Positions 1 to 7,616 of a DNA stretch of 11,271 nucleotides are shown here, in pieces. The notes below the pieces were generated by a model, which saw only the letters and a list, made by a program, of their open reading frames with translations, made no database searches and had not been told where the DNA came from. The stretch's first letter is position 1, and the number at the start of each line of letters is the position of its first letter. This DNA is from Podila epigama. Lineage: Eukaryota > Mortierellomycota > Mortierellomycetes > Mortierellales > Mortierellaceae. The position numbers and the translations under genes are program-made. The stretch covers positions 1-11,271 of the forward strand of contig JAAAVE010000433.1 of NCBI GenBank assembly GCA_015679605.1, given 5' to 3'.

Positions 1-489
1 TCTTTTTTTTTTTTTTCTGAATAAAAAAAATCAAAGTTGGCATTGTAACAAAGGCGTCCTGATGATAATTTGCCAAGCAGACACATTTCGCAAAAAAAAA
101 ACGAAGTTGAAAAAAAATCCTCAGCCACAATTTTTTCTCCCTTTGGGTATTTTTTTTTTGTTGTGGTCCCATCCGGTCTCCCACTTCCAATCGGATGCCG
201 AGAATTAGACAATTCTTTGTCCAGGTACCTCACTCTTCTCATCGCCCTTCATTCCACGCGCATTGTCACATTGCTCTTCTTCATCGATCTTTATTCTTTC
301 AATTCTTTCAGCACCAACCTGCTCCTTTCAAATTCCTTCAGAGCAGATAACACAAACAGAAAGTTGACAGTGACACACACACACATGTCCAAAGAGTCCA
401 GCTTTCACACGCAATCTCCGAGATCAGTTCCACAAAAGCAATATATTAAAAACACACTTTTGAGGGGAATTTTGCACGTTGGTCACTAA
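1..489. other. Upstream intergenic DNA, no gene seen
   Basis: This stretch is AT-rich with many T and A runs (for example around 2-16, 92-100 and 151-159) and a short CA repeat at 373-384. A plus-strand reading frame is open across 70-489, but it begins at a TTG, is low in complexity and resembles no family I know. The minus-strand frame over 424-771 is equally uninformative. I read the region as the distal 5' flank of the PPR gene. Confidence 0.6.
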
Positions 490-609
490 AAGAGAACGGA
501 ACGACCTACCCTCCCCCTCCTTCCCTTTCTTCCCAAGAATCAAGAAAACAATAAATCGACTCTGTTCTGTAAGTTGGATCAGGATCAATGCAATGCCAAA
601 AGAAAAGAA
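490..609 (+). promoter_or_regulatory. Putative core promoter and leader of the PPR gene with CT-rich block
   Basis: A pyrimidine-rich block at about 504-537 precedes the coding frame. Such CT blocks commonly lie just upstream of transcription starts in fungal promoters. No convincing TATA box is visible. The in-frame stop TAA at 487-489 limits the coding frame upstream. Assigning this as promoter is inference from position and composition. Confidence 0.35.
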
Positions 610-641
610 ATGAAAGAAATAAAAAAAAGGACCCGTGTTGA
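588..641 (+). promoter_or_regulatory. Two possible short upstream ORFs
   Basis: If transcription starts near the CT-rich block, the first ATGs met are at 588 (17 codons, TGA at 639-641) and at 593 (6 codons, TGA at 611-613). Both are out of frame with the PPR protein and terminate before the ATG at 766. The second uORF overlaps the ATG at 610 and could favour the later start. Whether they lie in the mRNA is unknown. Confidence 0.25.
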
Positions 642-765
642 TGCACAAGCTGACCAGGACCTCATTGCATCTGCTAATCTGTGTATAACACATCCTTACT
701 CCTTTAAAGGACCCAAGAGTGCCGAGTTTATTAATCCCGAGGAGGTCGGCTACCCTGAGGTTACT

Positions 766-3700
766 ATGCACAGATCCACTCGGCAGATATGGTCTAGTTC
801 GTCCACACCATGTTTCTTTTGTGATCTTCAGCTCCTAGGCCGGTCAATAGTGAATACAGGTTCATCAAACGGCGTCAAAGCACACACACAGACACGAGGC
901 AAAAAGACGTTACAAGGATCCTTTCTTCGACATCATAATCTCGGGTCAACAAAAGTATCACCGTCTCCCGTGTCCGAACAGCCTTTGTTGACGCAGATCT
1001 CGTCCCTGAATCAGCGCGGTACCTCATGTGCGTTCAAAAACCTTACAACGACATACCGTGCACAACAGCATGGATCATCATCATCATCAAGATCATCCAC
1101 ACGCTACAGCCGCAGTCAAAGCTTCTTATCAAGTTCAAGCCTACAGTTAGCTATACTACCGCCGCCATTATCACCACTTCGGATAGCTCTTCGTACTCGA
1201 TCGCGTCTCGTATCAACATCTAGTACCTCTCCTATCGCCTCTGATCCTGAAAAGGATTCTGTTGCCATGCCGGTACCCAGCTCATACCCGTCCTCAAAAG
1301 CGTCATTATCATCACCATCATCAATATCAACAACAGGATCGGCAGGAACAGAGTCACCATTATCATCAAATGCAATCCTTGGGCTCTCAGCAGCAGTCAA
1401 AGAAAGTACGTCCGCCTTCAGTCGCCTGTTTCCAGAACCAGGTGTTCTCGAGAAAACCCTGAACAGACCACGATTGCCTTCATCGAAAGACCGAGCACCA
1501 TGGCTGAATCAGTCCATGTCGCAAGGAACAGCTCTTGAGGAGTCGATTCGAAAGGCAGTCTTTGAGCGGGAGCCGATCGACACATGGTGGCCCCTCTATG
1601 AACAGCTTTCATCAACATGGACCAACCGCATTGCCGGCGACAAGACACCCATCACGGCATTGACCCGCACTGATTTCGTCCGGCTTATCACATCCATCAA
1701 AGTCTCGACACACCCGGCCCGTATTGAAAGACTGGAGAGGCTCTTTGAAGACTTTCATCTTGCTATGCATACCCCCAAATCAAACGTCAGGGTTTACACC
1801 TCGTTCCTGGAGACAATTCAATATTGGAAATTACAGAAGCAATTCCCGCTCTGGATCCAGCGGATCCGTTCAAAAATCGCCATCATGCCTGCGGTTGAGC
1901 CCTTCCGGGAAAGTCTCGAGTCAGTATCACCACCTTCTTCCTTTTGTCAGGTTCGTGAGAACCCACAGGAACAATACCACGATCTGATGCGCGCTCTGGC
2001 CAATGTCAACCTTTTGGAGCCCATGATTCAGTGTTTGCAGGAATTCAAGTCTAGTCAATCCCATCTTCTCAAGCCGTCCACTATGGCATATGATACAGTG
2101 CTGGAATCTCTTATGCGAAATGGAGACACTCCTCGAGCGATGGCCCTTGTTCAAGAAATGAAGGACCAAGGGTTATCACCACAACTCACGACCTTCAATA
2201 TTTTGCTCAGCGCTCATCTGGAGAACAAGGATGCCCGTGCTGCACAACGGGTTCTGGAGAGCTTGCTCCTGAGTGATCTCAAGCCTGACATCTATACCTT
2301 CAACATACTCATGTCTGGCTACCTGAACATGGGCGACTTTGAGCTTGTCAGTGGATTTTATAAGGGCTTGGGCGAGTATGGTCTTGTCCCCAATGCCAAG
2401 ACATATCGGATCTTGCTAAAATCTCATCTGAAGCAAAAGCAGTACCAACAGGTGATTGACCTTTTCTGTCAGCTCAAGGACAGCCCTCGCCCTGAACTCC
2501 ACCCAGGATCCGAGGACTACCGTATCCTGATCCAGGCCTTGACAAGCCAACACAAGATGCCGGAGGCGCTCGGAGTGCTCCAAGAGATGATCGACAACGG
2601 GAAAGTGCCTGTGACAAGCTGGATCTATAATGTGTTTCTGACCCAGTATGCTAGACAAGGGGAGGTAGAGAAGGCTCGACGGATTCTGGACATGATGGTG
2701 GCTGAGAAGCTGCCACTCGTGGATGGCAGTATCAACCCGCTTATTCAGGCATATTTGGCAAGGAAGGATCTCGATTCTGTGGCCGAAATGACGGAACTGA
2801 TGACTCGATTCGGGATCCAACCCACAAGCACGACCTTTAATATTATGATCAACTCGACCAAAACCACCGGCAATTTGGATGCAGCCATGCGACTGTACGA
2901 GTGCATGAAGGCTGAAGGTGTAGCGCCGAATGTATGGACTTTTAACACGCTGCTGGATATCTTGATTGGCAAGCTAGCTTCTCGAATGGGTTCGACAATG
3001 GCAAGGAAGGGCAGTGCACATGTTGTGACAGATGCAGAGATGGAGGAGTATATTCCGAAAATTGAGCGTCTGTTGCAAGAGATGAATGCTTGTGGGATCA
3101 AACCAGATGCAGTGACGTATGGTAAGCTCATCCACCAATATGTCATTCTGCAGGACATGGAACAGGCCGAGATGTTGTTTCATGAGATGGTCAAGAGTGG
3201 TATTCCGCCCGACAACTTTGTGTTCAATACGCTCATGAACGGATTTGCGACGGCGGTGGATATGGACAAGGCAGTGGAGCTCTTTCGAAGGATGCCAAAG
3301 TATGGTGTAGAGCCGGATGCAACGACCTTTACGACCTTGATCAAGGGATACGCCAACATGCAAGAGTTGGCCCTTGCTGAAGATTTTGCCAACTCGCTTC
3401 AGCAACGGCACTCGAAAATTCAATTGGACCAGCATTGTTTCCACACGTTGATGCAACTGGCTCAAAAGTCGCATCAGCCGGGGATGGCTTTGGATTTTTT
3501 CGAGATGATGCGTGGTCGTGGTATGGAGCCAGATCGAATCACTTTTACGATTTTGTTGAATGCTTTGAGTCGGGATTATGCTGGCGATACCTCTCACTCG
3601 GGACAGAACCGACGACGTGGTAGCAGCGTCAGCCGCAAGCACGGTGTAGATGGAATAGGAGGAGGAGTAGGAACAGGAAGCCGAGAGAGAAGAGGTGGTG

Positions 3701-4935
3701 CCAGTGCTGGAAGGACGACAGGATTTGGATCTGCGTCCACAAAGGAAGCGGCTGAATCGATTCTGAATGCGATGATGCAAAAGGAGAGTCAACCTCTGAC
3801 CTATACACAGATCACGACGATTATCGCGGCGTATTTCCGTTTAGGGCGACCTCAGGCAGCGATCGAGTTCTTCAAGTCGAGTTACTGGAAGGCTGAGCCC
3901 AAGTTGAGCACCTCCAACTGTGAAGCCCTTTTCCAAGGACTGTTGGCGCCAGAATTGGGTCGTCGATACGACGGGCTTGTTTTAAACTTGTATTCCAAGA
4001 TGCTGAATGGGACCATTGAAAAGATTCGTGCTGAGGAGGAGTATAAGCGACAACTCGAAGCGTTTGAGTTGTCGAAAGAGGACTCTGACCAAAAAAGTAT
4101 GATCAAGCAAGCCAACAAGGACAAGGACAAGGTCCCAAGGGATATGAGTGACTGGAGTAAGCCTCGAAGTCCATGGGCAGATTCTTCATTTGTAGCAGCA
4201 GCAGCAGCATCATCATCGGCCAGTTCGACTCTCCCGCGTTCTTTGACGATGTCTACTCCAACAAGTTCGGCAACACGGGCAAATGCTTCTTTTGCCTTTG
4301 AGTCTCGTTACGGCCTGCCATCGGTGGATCTGCTTCTGATTCGTGTTTTGCTCCGAGCCTTTGGACAACGACAGAACTGGGGTATTGTTTTGAGGCTCTG
4401 GCAGGATGTAGAGATGATTGGAGAGGATCGACTGTATCCGTACAAGTTACCATTGGATATCCTTGGTTGGGGGGCACAGGCGTACCATATGACGTCCAGG
4501 AAGGAAGAAGATGAGGACGAACACCTTTCGAAACAACAACAACAGCAAGGACGGTCGTCACCACATCATTCTGGCCGGCCGGCGACTGCTGAGGGTGGTG
4601 ACGACGATCGTCGCGTGGTACGATCTGGCCTGCAGCAGCCTGAGGGATCACAGGATGAAAGAGCAGAGATGCTGTTGAGGCGGCTTTGGAGAGCAAACCA
4701 CAAGACGGGAGTAGAATGGAGTTACAGGATCTATGGTTACAATATCTTCAGCTCCTCCAAGTCGACGTTGTCATCTCCTTTGTCAGATTCACGCTCATCA
4801 TCCACATCTCCGACGTCTTTGCCATCAACCTCGACGTTACCATCATCATCATCGCCTTCGCCCTCCTCCCCCGATTGGGCTAGCTCTAGTCGTGATAAAA
4901 AGCAAGGGCCTATTGTGTCATCGTTGTCATCATAA
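766..4935 (+). CDS. Large pentatricopeptide repeat (PPR) protein, probably mitochondrial
   Basis: Helical-repeat RNA-binding protein, by family knowledge probably acting in organellar RNA stability, processing or translation. From the ATG at 766 it has 1389 residues. Residues 1-70 are rich in Arg, Ser and Thr with one acidic residue (Asp20), as in a mitochondrial presequence. Residues 70-260 are Ser-rich low complexity. A poorly conserved, probably helical segment follows. From residue 439 to 923 run 13 near-tandem PPR motifs with signatures such as TFN and GxxPD. Motif 9 carries about 24 extra residues, and motif 14 is split by a Gly/Arg/Ser insert near 937-990. Degenerate repeats and a helical segment near 1184-1240 follow, then a Gln/Ser/Pro-rich tail. 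The TAA is at 4933-4935. I chose ATG 766 because the residues gained from ATG 610 are acidic and spoil the presequence. No intron is required. The RNA target is unknown, and I cannot match it to a named fungal PPR. Confidence 0.9.
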   Translation: MHRSTRQIWSSSSTPCFFCDLQLLGRSIVNTGSSNGVKAHTQTRGKKTLQGSFLRHHNLGSTKVSPSPVSEQPLLTQISSLNQRGTSCAFKNLTTTYRAQQHGSSSSSRSSTRYSRSQSFLSSSSLQLAILPPPLSPLRIALRTRSRLVSTSSTSPIASDPEKDSVAMPVPSSYPSSKASLSSPSSISTTGSAGTESPLSSNAILGLSAAVKESTSAFSRLFPEPGVLEKTLNRPRLPSSKDRAPWLNQSMSQGTALEESIRKAVFEREPIDTWWPLYEQLSSTWTNRIAGDKTPITALTRTDFVRLITSIKVSTHPARIERLERLFEDFHLAMHTPKSNVRVYTSFLETIQYWKLQKQFPLWIQRIRSKIAIMPAVEPFRESLESVSPPSSFCQVRENPQEQYHDLMRALANVNLLEPMIQCLQEFKSSQSHLLKPSTMAYDTVLESLMRNGDTPRAMALVQEMKDQGLSPQLTTFNILLSAHLENKDARAAQRVLESLLLSDLKPDIYTFNILMSGYLNMGDFELVSGFYKGLGEYGLVPNAKTYRILLKSHLKQKQYQQVIDLFCQLKDSPRPELHPGSEDYRILIQALTSQHKMPEALGVLQEMIDNGKVPVTSWIYNVFLTQYARQGEVEKARRILDMMVAEKLPLVDGSINPLIQAYLARKDLDSVAEMTELMTRFGIQPTSTTFNIMINSTKTTGNLDAAMRLYECMKAEGVAPNVWTFNTLLDILIGKLASRMGSTMARKGSAHVVTDAEMEEYIPKIERLLQEMNACGIKPDAVTYGKLIHQYVILQDMEQAEMLFHEMVKSGIPPDNFVFNTLMNGFATAVDMDKAVELFRRMPKYGVEPDATTFTTLIKGYANMQELALAEDFANSLQQRHSKIQLDQHCFHTLMQLAQKSHQPGMALDFFEMMRGRGMEPDRITFTILLNALSRDYAGDTSHSGQNRRRGSSVSRKHGVDGIGGGVGTGSRERRGGASAGRTTGFGSASTKEAAESILNAMMQKESQPLTYTQITTIIAAYFRLGRPQAAIEFFKSSYWKAEPKLSTSNCEALFQGLLAPELGRRYDGLVLNLYSKMLNGTIEKIRAEEEYKRQLEAFELSKEDSDQKSMIKQANKDKDKVPRDMSDWSKPRSPWADSSFVAAAAASSSASSTLPRSLTMSTPTSSATRANASFAFESRYGLPSVDLLLIRVLLRAFGQRQNWGIVLRLWQDVEMIGEDRLYPYKLPLDILGWGAQAYHMTSRKEEDEDEHLSKQQQQQGRSSPHHSGRPATAEGGDDDRRVVRSGLQQPEGSQDERAEMLLRRLWRANHKTGVEWSYRIYGYNIFSSSKSTLSSPLSDSRSSSTSPTSLPSTSTLPSSSSPSPSSPDWASSSRDKKQGPIVSSLSS
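2080..3534 (+). repeat. Tandem array of 13 PPR motifs within the coding region
   Basis: Motif starts, taken from the hydrophobic/Tyr-Asn helix A pattern, are about 2080, 2185, 2290, 2395, 2509, 2617, 2722, 2827, 2932, 3109, 3214, 3319 and 3430. Most are 35 codons. Motif 4 has 38, motif 5 has 36, motif 12 has 37 and motif 9 has 59. Residue pairs at positions 5 and 35 include N/D (motifs 2, 9, 11), N/N (3, 8) and T/D (12), the classes used in the plant PPR code. The other motifs have unusual pairs. The DNA itself is not repetitive, so the array is old. Confidence 0.85.
3577..3738 (+). other. Low-complexity insertion inside PPR motif 14
   Basis: Between the first helix of motif 14 (RITFTILLNAL) and a helix resuming at TKEAAESILNAMM lie roughly 50 residues rich in Gly, Arg and Ser, with many GGA and CGA-type codons. 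The frame remains open and there is no clear GT-AG pair, so this is probably a translated disordered loop and not a retained intron. Confidence 0.5.
4192..4278 (+). repeat. GCA/TCA trinucleotide repeat coding Ala/Ser tract
   Basis: A run of GCA codons followed by TCA/TCG codons gives a poly-Ala then poly-Ser linker in the C-terminal third of the PPR protein. It separates the degenerate end of the repeat array from the helical segment that begins near residue 1184. Such codon repeats are prone to length change. Confidence 0.7.
4786..4876 (+). repeat. Ser/Thr/Pro-rich C-terminal tail from TCA/TCC repeats
   Basis: TCA, TCC and ACG codons dominate the last 50 or so codons of the PPR gene, giving a disordered Ser/Thr/Pro tail. 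A similar TCA-type tract near 1075-1100 and another near 1310-1340 code for Ser runs in the N-terminal region. No domain is visible here. Confidence 0.6.
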
Positions 4936-5863
4936 TGGCCATCTTTTCTTGATATGAAGGAATACCAACCAGCACACATGCACACGCGACGGAGACAAAA
5001 AAAAAAAAAAATCTTGAGCACGGCGCTGTTCTTTTTAACAGAGTGATTGAGCAAAAAAAAGACAAGAATATCCTTTGTTGAGAGCCACTTGATCCCCCCT
5101 CCCCCGAAATAGACCCTTCAACATGTAAAATAGGTATAAAACAGGTTTCCGAGTCCCCATCCATCTTTATTTTATTTTATTTTTTTCTTCTTCCTCACCC
5201 ACCCATTGTCACCCATGTCTCGTGTTTTTTCGCCTTGATTCTTTTTTTTGCTCTCCCACGATGATGATGCCATTATTCTCTCTCTCTCTCCTGCTGGACT
5301 CTATTTTCCGAGCAAAAATGTATTGAAGTTGACTAAAATAGAGTAGCCGACTCAAAGTGCGGGGGATGTGAGTGTGGGTAGAAAGAACGATTTGTTCGCT
5401 CACGAGGGAGAGGGTCTATTTTTTTTTCATCTCTTTCCCGCGCATCGTAATACGCTGAACATTAAAGAAAAAGGTTTACCATCTACAAGTGGTCAGTTTA
5501 AAAAAAAACCAAGATGAACAAACAAAAACCACGAACTAACAACAAGCAAGATCAGATCCGTGTCTTTTCCTTTTCTTTTTTCTTTTTTCTTTTTCATTTT
5601 TTTTAAAAAACGTCTCCTTTCACTTTTTTATCTGTGCGTTTGCGTGTGATTTTCTTATTTGGTCTCTTAGCCGCGGTTGGCTAGCTAGTTGACTGGCTAT
5701 AACTAACTGGCTGACTAGTTGCAAAAGCTCGCTAGTATTTTTTTTTTGTTTTTTTTTCCTTCATCGTCCTATTTTTTTCCCATTTTTTTTCTTGACTTGT
5801 TCTTTTCTTTTCTTTTCATGTCGTTTCATGTTCCTCCAAATCGCTCTGTGTCTTCTTCCTCCT
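4936..5863. other. Convergent 3' intergenic region between the PPR and IGO genes
   Basis: About 0.93 kb separates the two stop codons, so both 3' UTRs must lie here. It contains an A15 run (4997-5011), further A and T runs, a CT repeat near 5278-5291, and a GCTA/ACTAG-rich patch at about 5686-5721. I see no conserved reading frame. Possible poly(A) signals such as AATAAA-like words occur on both strands, but none is clear enough to mark. Confidence 0.6.
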
Positions 5864-6638
5864 CTACTCGCCCTTCTCGTCTGTTGGAATATCCGATTCA
5901 TGTACAAGCGACGATTCCTTCACTGGAGGCGAACCATGAGCGGCGTTGGGTGCTGCAGGGTTGGAATGAGGGATGTTCTCTGGCTGAGGGTGTTGCGATC
6001 CAACAGGCGTCGTCGTCTTTCCTGCCTTTGATAGTGCATAGTCACCAGAATCAAAGTATTTACGTTCCTATTCATTTTTGAAAAGGGGGAGGAGGGGAGG
6101 ATATGGAAGAGAGATAAAAGAAGAAAAAAGATGACATTTAACAACGAGAACGTTAATTAATGAATGACCTCATTTGACCAAACCGACCAAGACACTGACA
6201 CTGACAATGACAATGACAATGACAATGTAAAAGTCAAGAATGTTTAAAGGAGTTGGAAATTGACATGAGAAATAAAAAACAAAGGTTTTTACCTTCAGCT
6301 TGTGTCCCAAGAGATCTTTTGGTGTAGGAAGGCGACCATACATCTTTTGCAGCTTTTTCTCCTGTTCACTCAAGGTCTAACGTAATGGAGATAGAGACGC
6401 GAAAAAAAAAAAAGTACACGACTAGTTAGTTTAATGGAGTAGACAGTAGGCTTCTTTTTTTTATATCCTCCATTTTCTCATTCTTGGTAACCATGATGCA
6501 GTTCAGAAAACATGCATGAACTTCAAGCCTTTGCACACGTTAACTAACCCCCCCGCATGTGATATTATCAAACATTACCTGGTTAGGACCGTCATGGGAT
6601 GCATTGCTGTGGGAAGTTGGGTTCAAAGGCGAGCTCAT
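5864..6638 (-). CDS. IGO1: Endosulfine/ARPP19 family PP2A inhibitor (Igo1-like), three exons
   Basis: Small disordered phosphoprotein. In this family, Greatwall/Rim15 kinase phosphorylates the Ser in FDSGDY, and the protein then inhibits PP2A-B55; in yeast this promotes quiescence and mRNA protection downstream of TOR. Exons on the minus strand are 6638-6579 (20 codons), 6376-6293 (28 codons) and 6067-5864 (67 codons plus TAG), giving 115 residues. Exon 2 encodes the family segment KMYGRLPTPKDLLGHKLK. Exon 3 opens with ERKYFDSGDYALSKAGK. The predicted phosphosite is Ser55. The C-terminal 50 residues are Pro/Ser/Asn-rich and acidic at the end. Donors are GTAATG and GTAAAA, acceptors TTAG and ATAG, and both introns are phase 0. 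The start ATG has the context ACAATAATGA. Family assignment is very secure; the N-terminal exon is slightly less so, because an upstream coding exon cannot be excluded. Confidence 0.93.
6068..6292 (-). other. Intron 2 of the IGO1-like gene
   Basis: This 225-nt intron starts GTAAAA and ends GAATAG on the minus strand, preceded by a long pyrimidine-rich stretch. It splits the most conserved part of the protein between HKLK and ERKYFDSGDY in phase 0. Its length is divisible by three, but read-through meets a stop, so retention would truncate the protein before the phosphosite. Confidence 0.88.
6191..6226 (+). repeat. Hexanucleotide repeat (GACACT/GACAAT, 6 copies) inside intron 2
   Basis: Two GACACT units are followed by four GACAAT units in perfect phase on the plus strand. 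On the transcribed minus strand this is an ATTGTC/AGTGTC repeat in the first half of intron 2 of the IGO1-like gene. Confidence 0.9.
6377..6578 (-). other. Intron 1 of the IGO1-like gene
   Basis: This 202-nt intron reads GTAATG at the 5' end and TTAG at the 3' end on the minus strand. A CTAAC branch-point-like word lies at 6429-6425, with its A about 49 nt before the acceptor. It joins the codon for Gln20 to that for Thr21 in phase 0. Only this phase keeps exon 2 open, since the other two reach TGA within four codons. Confidence 0.85.
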
Positions 6639-6685
6639 TATTGTAGCTGTGAGTGCAAAAAAACCGATTTGACTGGAACGACGTT

Positions 6686-6791
6686 GAATGAATGGATGAA
6701 TGGGTGAATGAATGGACGGATGGAACGAGAGAAAAAAGAAGATTGAATGAATGAATTGTATTATGGATGGATGAGTAGATGGATGGATGCG
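6686..6791 (+). repeat. Imperfect GAAT/GGAT tetranucleotide repeat
   Basis: Interspersed GAAT, GGAT and GGGT units run for about 100 bases, broken by an A/G-rich patch (about 6727-6742). Being immediately upstream of the IGO1-like start, it probably lies in that gene's promoter or 5' leader, where the transcribed strand reads ATTC/ATCC. Confidence 0.75.
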
Positions 6792-7073
6792 ATGCAGAAA
6801 GGAAAAAAAAAAAAAAATGTCATTCTTTTCCTGGCCCTTTTTATTTGCCACTTCGCAGATAGATTCACACGTGACTAAACACAGCAAAAAGGGTTCCCAA
6901 AGGCACCAAAGGCGACCCAAAGCATTTTTGGCTCAGTCCTAGGTTAAATTCTATATTTTTGGTGTTCTTTCACACTCGAACGGCATTCTATGATGAACAA
7001 CACAATAGGTAGGCAGTTAGGTTATTAACATGGGCATACCCACTAATTCCCCCACACGCATTCATCCAAAGCT

Positions 7074-7090
7074 CGACTCAGTCGAGTCGC
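7074..7090. repeat. Perfect 7+1+7 palindrome
   Basis: CTCGACT-C-AGTCGAG is a perfect inverted repeat with a single central base. An overlapping 6+4+6 pairing (CGACTC-AGTC-GAGTCG) is also possible. It could be a dimeric transcription factor site or a cruciform; it lies about 440 bases upstream of the IGO ATG. Confidence 0.6.
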
Positions 7091-7260
7091 GTATCACTTT
7101 GACGCTCTTTGATGTAGCGAACCGATGCAAAGACTTGTGGTGAAATCGTATTTGCGCATCAAGTTTTTTTGTTCACATTTTTAAATTTCCATTTTGTAAA
7201 AAAATAAAAAACTTGCACCCAGCTTTTTAGATAAACAGAACAGACACTTTTTTTTTTTCT

Positions 7261-7301
7261 GGCTTTTGGCTTTTCGCTTTTCGCTTTTTGGCTTTTGGCT
7301 T
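7261..7301 (+). repeat. GGCTTTT / CGCTTTT minisatellite
   Basis: Six units of a 6-8 base motif follow each other (GGCTTTT, GGCTTTT, CGCTTTT, CGCTTTTT, GGCTTTT, GGCTT). GGC-type units flank a CGC-type core. No gene overlaps it with confidence. Confidence 0.8.
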
Positions 7302-7616
7302 GTTTTTTTAACGAAATAGAACTGACTATGATCGACAGATGATGTTGGAAAATAGAAAAAAAAAAAAGATAAAGAGGTAAATGTTGGTTGAACGACAAAG
7401 TCATTTCAGGTAGCTGTACTAAAACGTGTATATTTTTATGATGACATGGGAACAAGGTAGATTGAGAATCACTCTTTTATAGCCCGAGTTCGCCAGAGGG
7501 GTCATGAGTGTGTAAGCCGAGGAGTTGGAGTCGCAGTCGGGGGAAGAAAAGGAGAAGGAGTGACCTAGGAGAAGAGTGGTGGCGAACGAGAAGAAAACGA
7601 TGATGACAAAGAAAAA

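Larger units (their letters stand above)
6639..7100 (-). promoter_or_regulatory. 5' flank of the IGO1-like gene
   Basis: Region upstream of the IGO start on the minus strand. It has a pyrimidine/TCCAT-rich stretch, an A run at 6808-6817, and an AT-rich patch near 6947-6960 reading AATATAG on the minus strand that could be TATA-like. No clear stress-response element cluster is visible. The transcription start cannot be placed from the sequence. Confidence 0.35.

Noticed and set aside
70-489. Plus-strand open frame of 139 codons upstream of the PPR gene
   Set aside because: It begins with TTG, is low in complexity, has no family signature, and lies in AT-rich DNA.
2974-3792. Minus-strand open frame of 272 codons opposite the PPR gene
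   Set aside because: It is an antisense shadow of a well-supported coding region and has no recognisable domain.
5719-6081. Plus-strand open frame of 120 codons
   Set aside because: It lies opposite exon 3 of the IGO1-like gene, starts in T-rich DNA, and has no homology that I can see.
7482-7510. GAGTTCG-type word considered as a tRNA T-arm
   Set aside because: There is no matching acceptor stem, D-arm or anticodon arm at the correct spacing on either strand.
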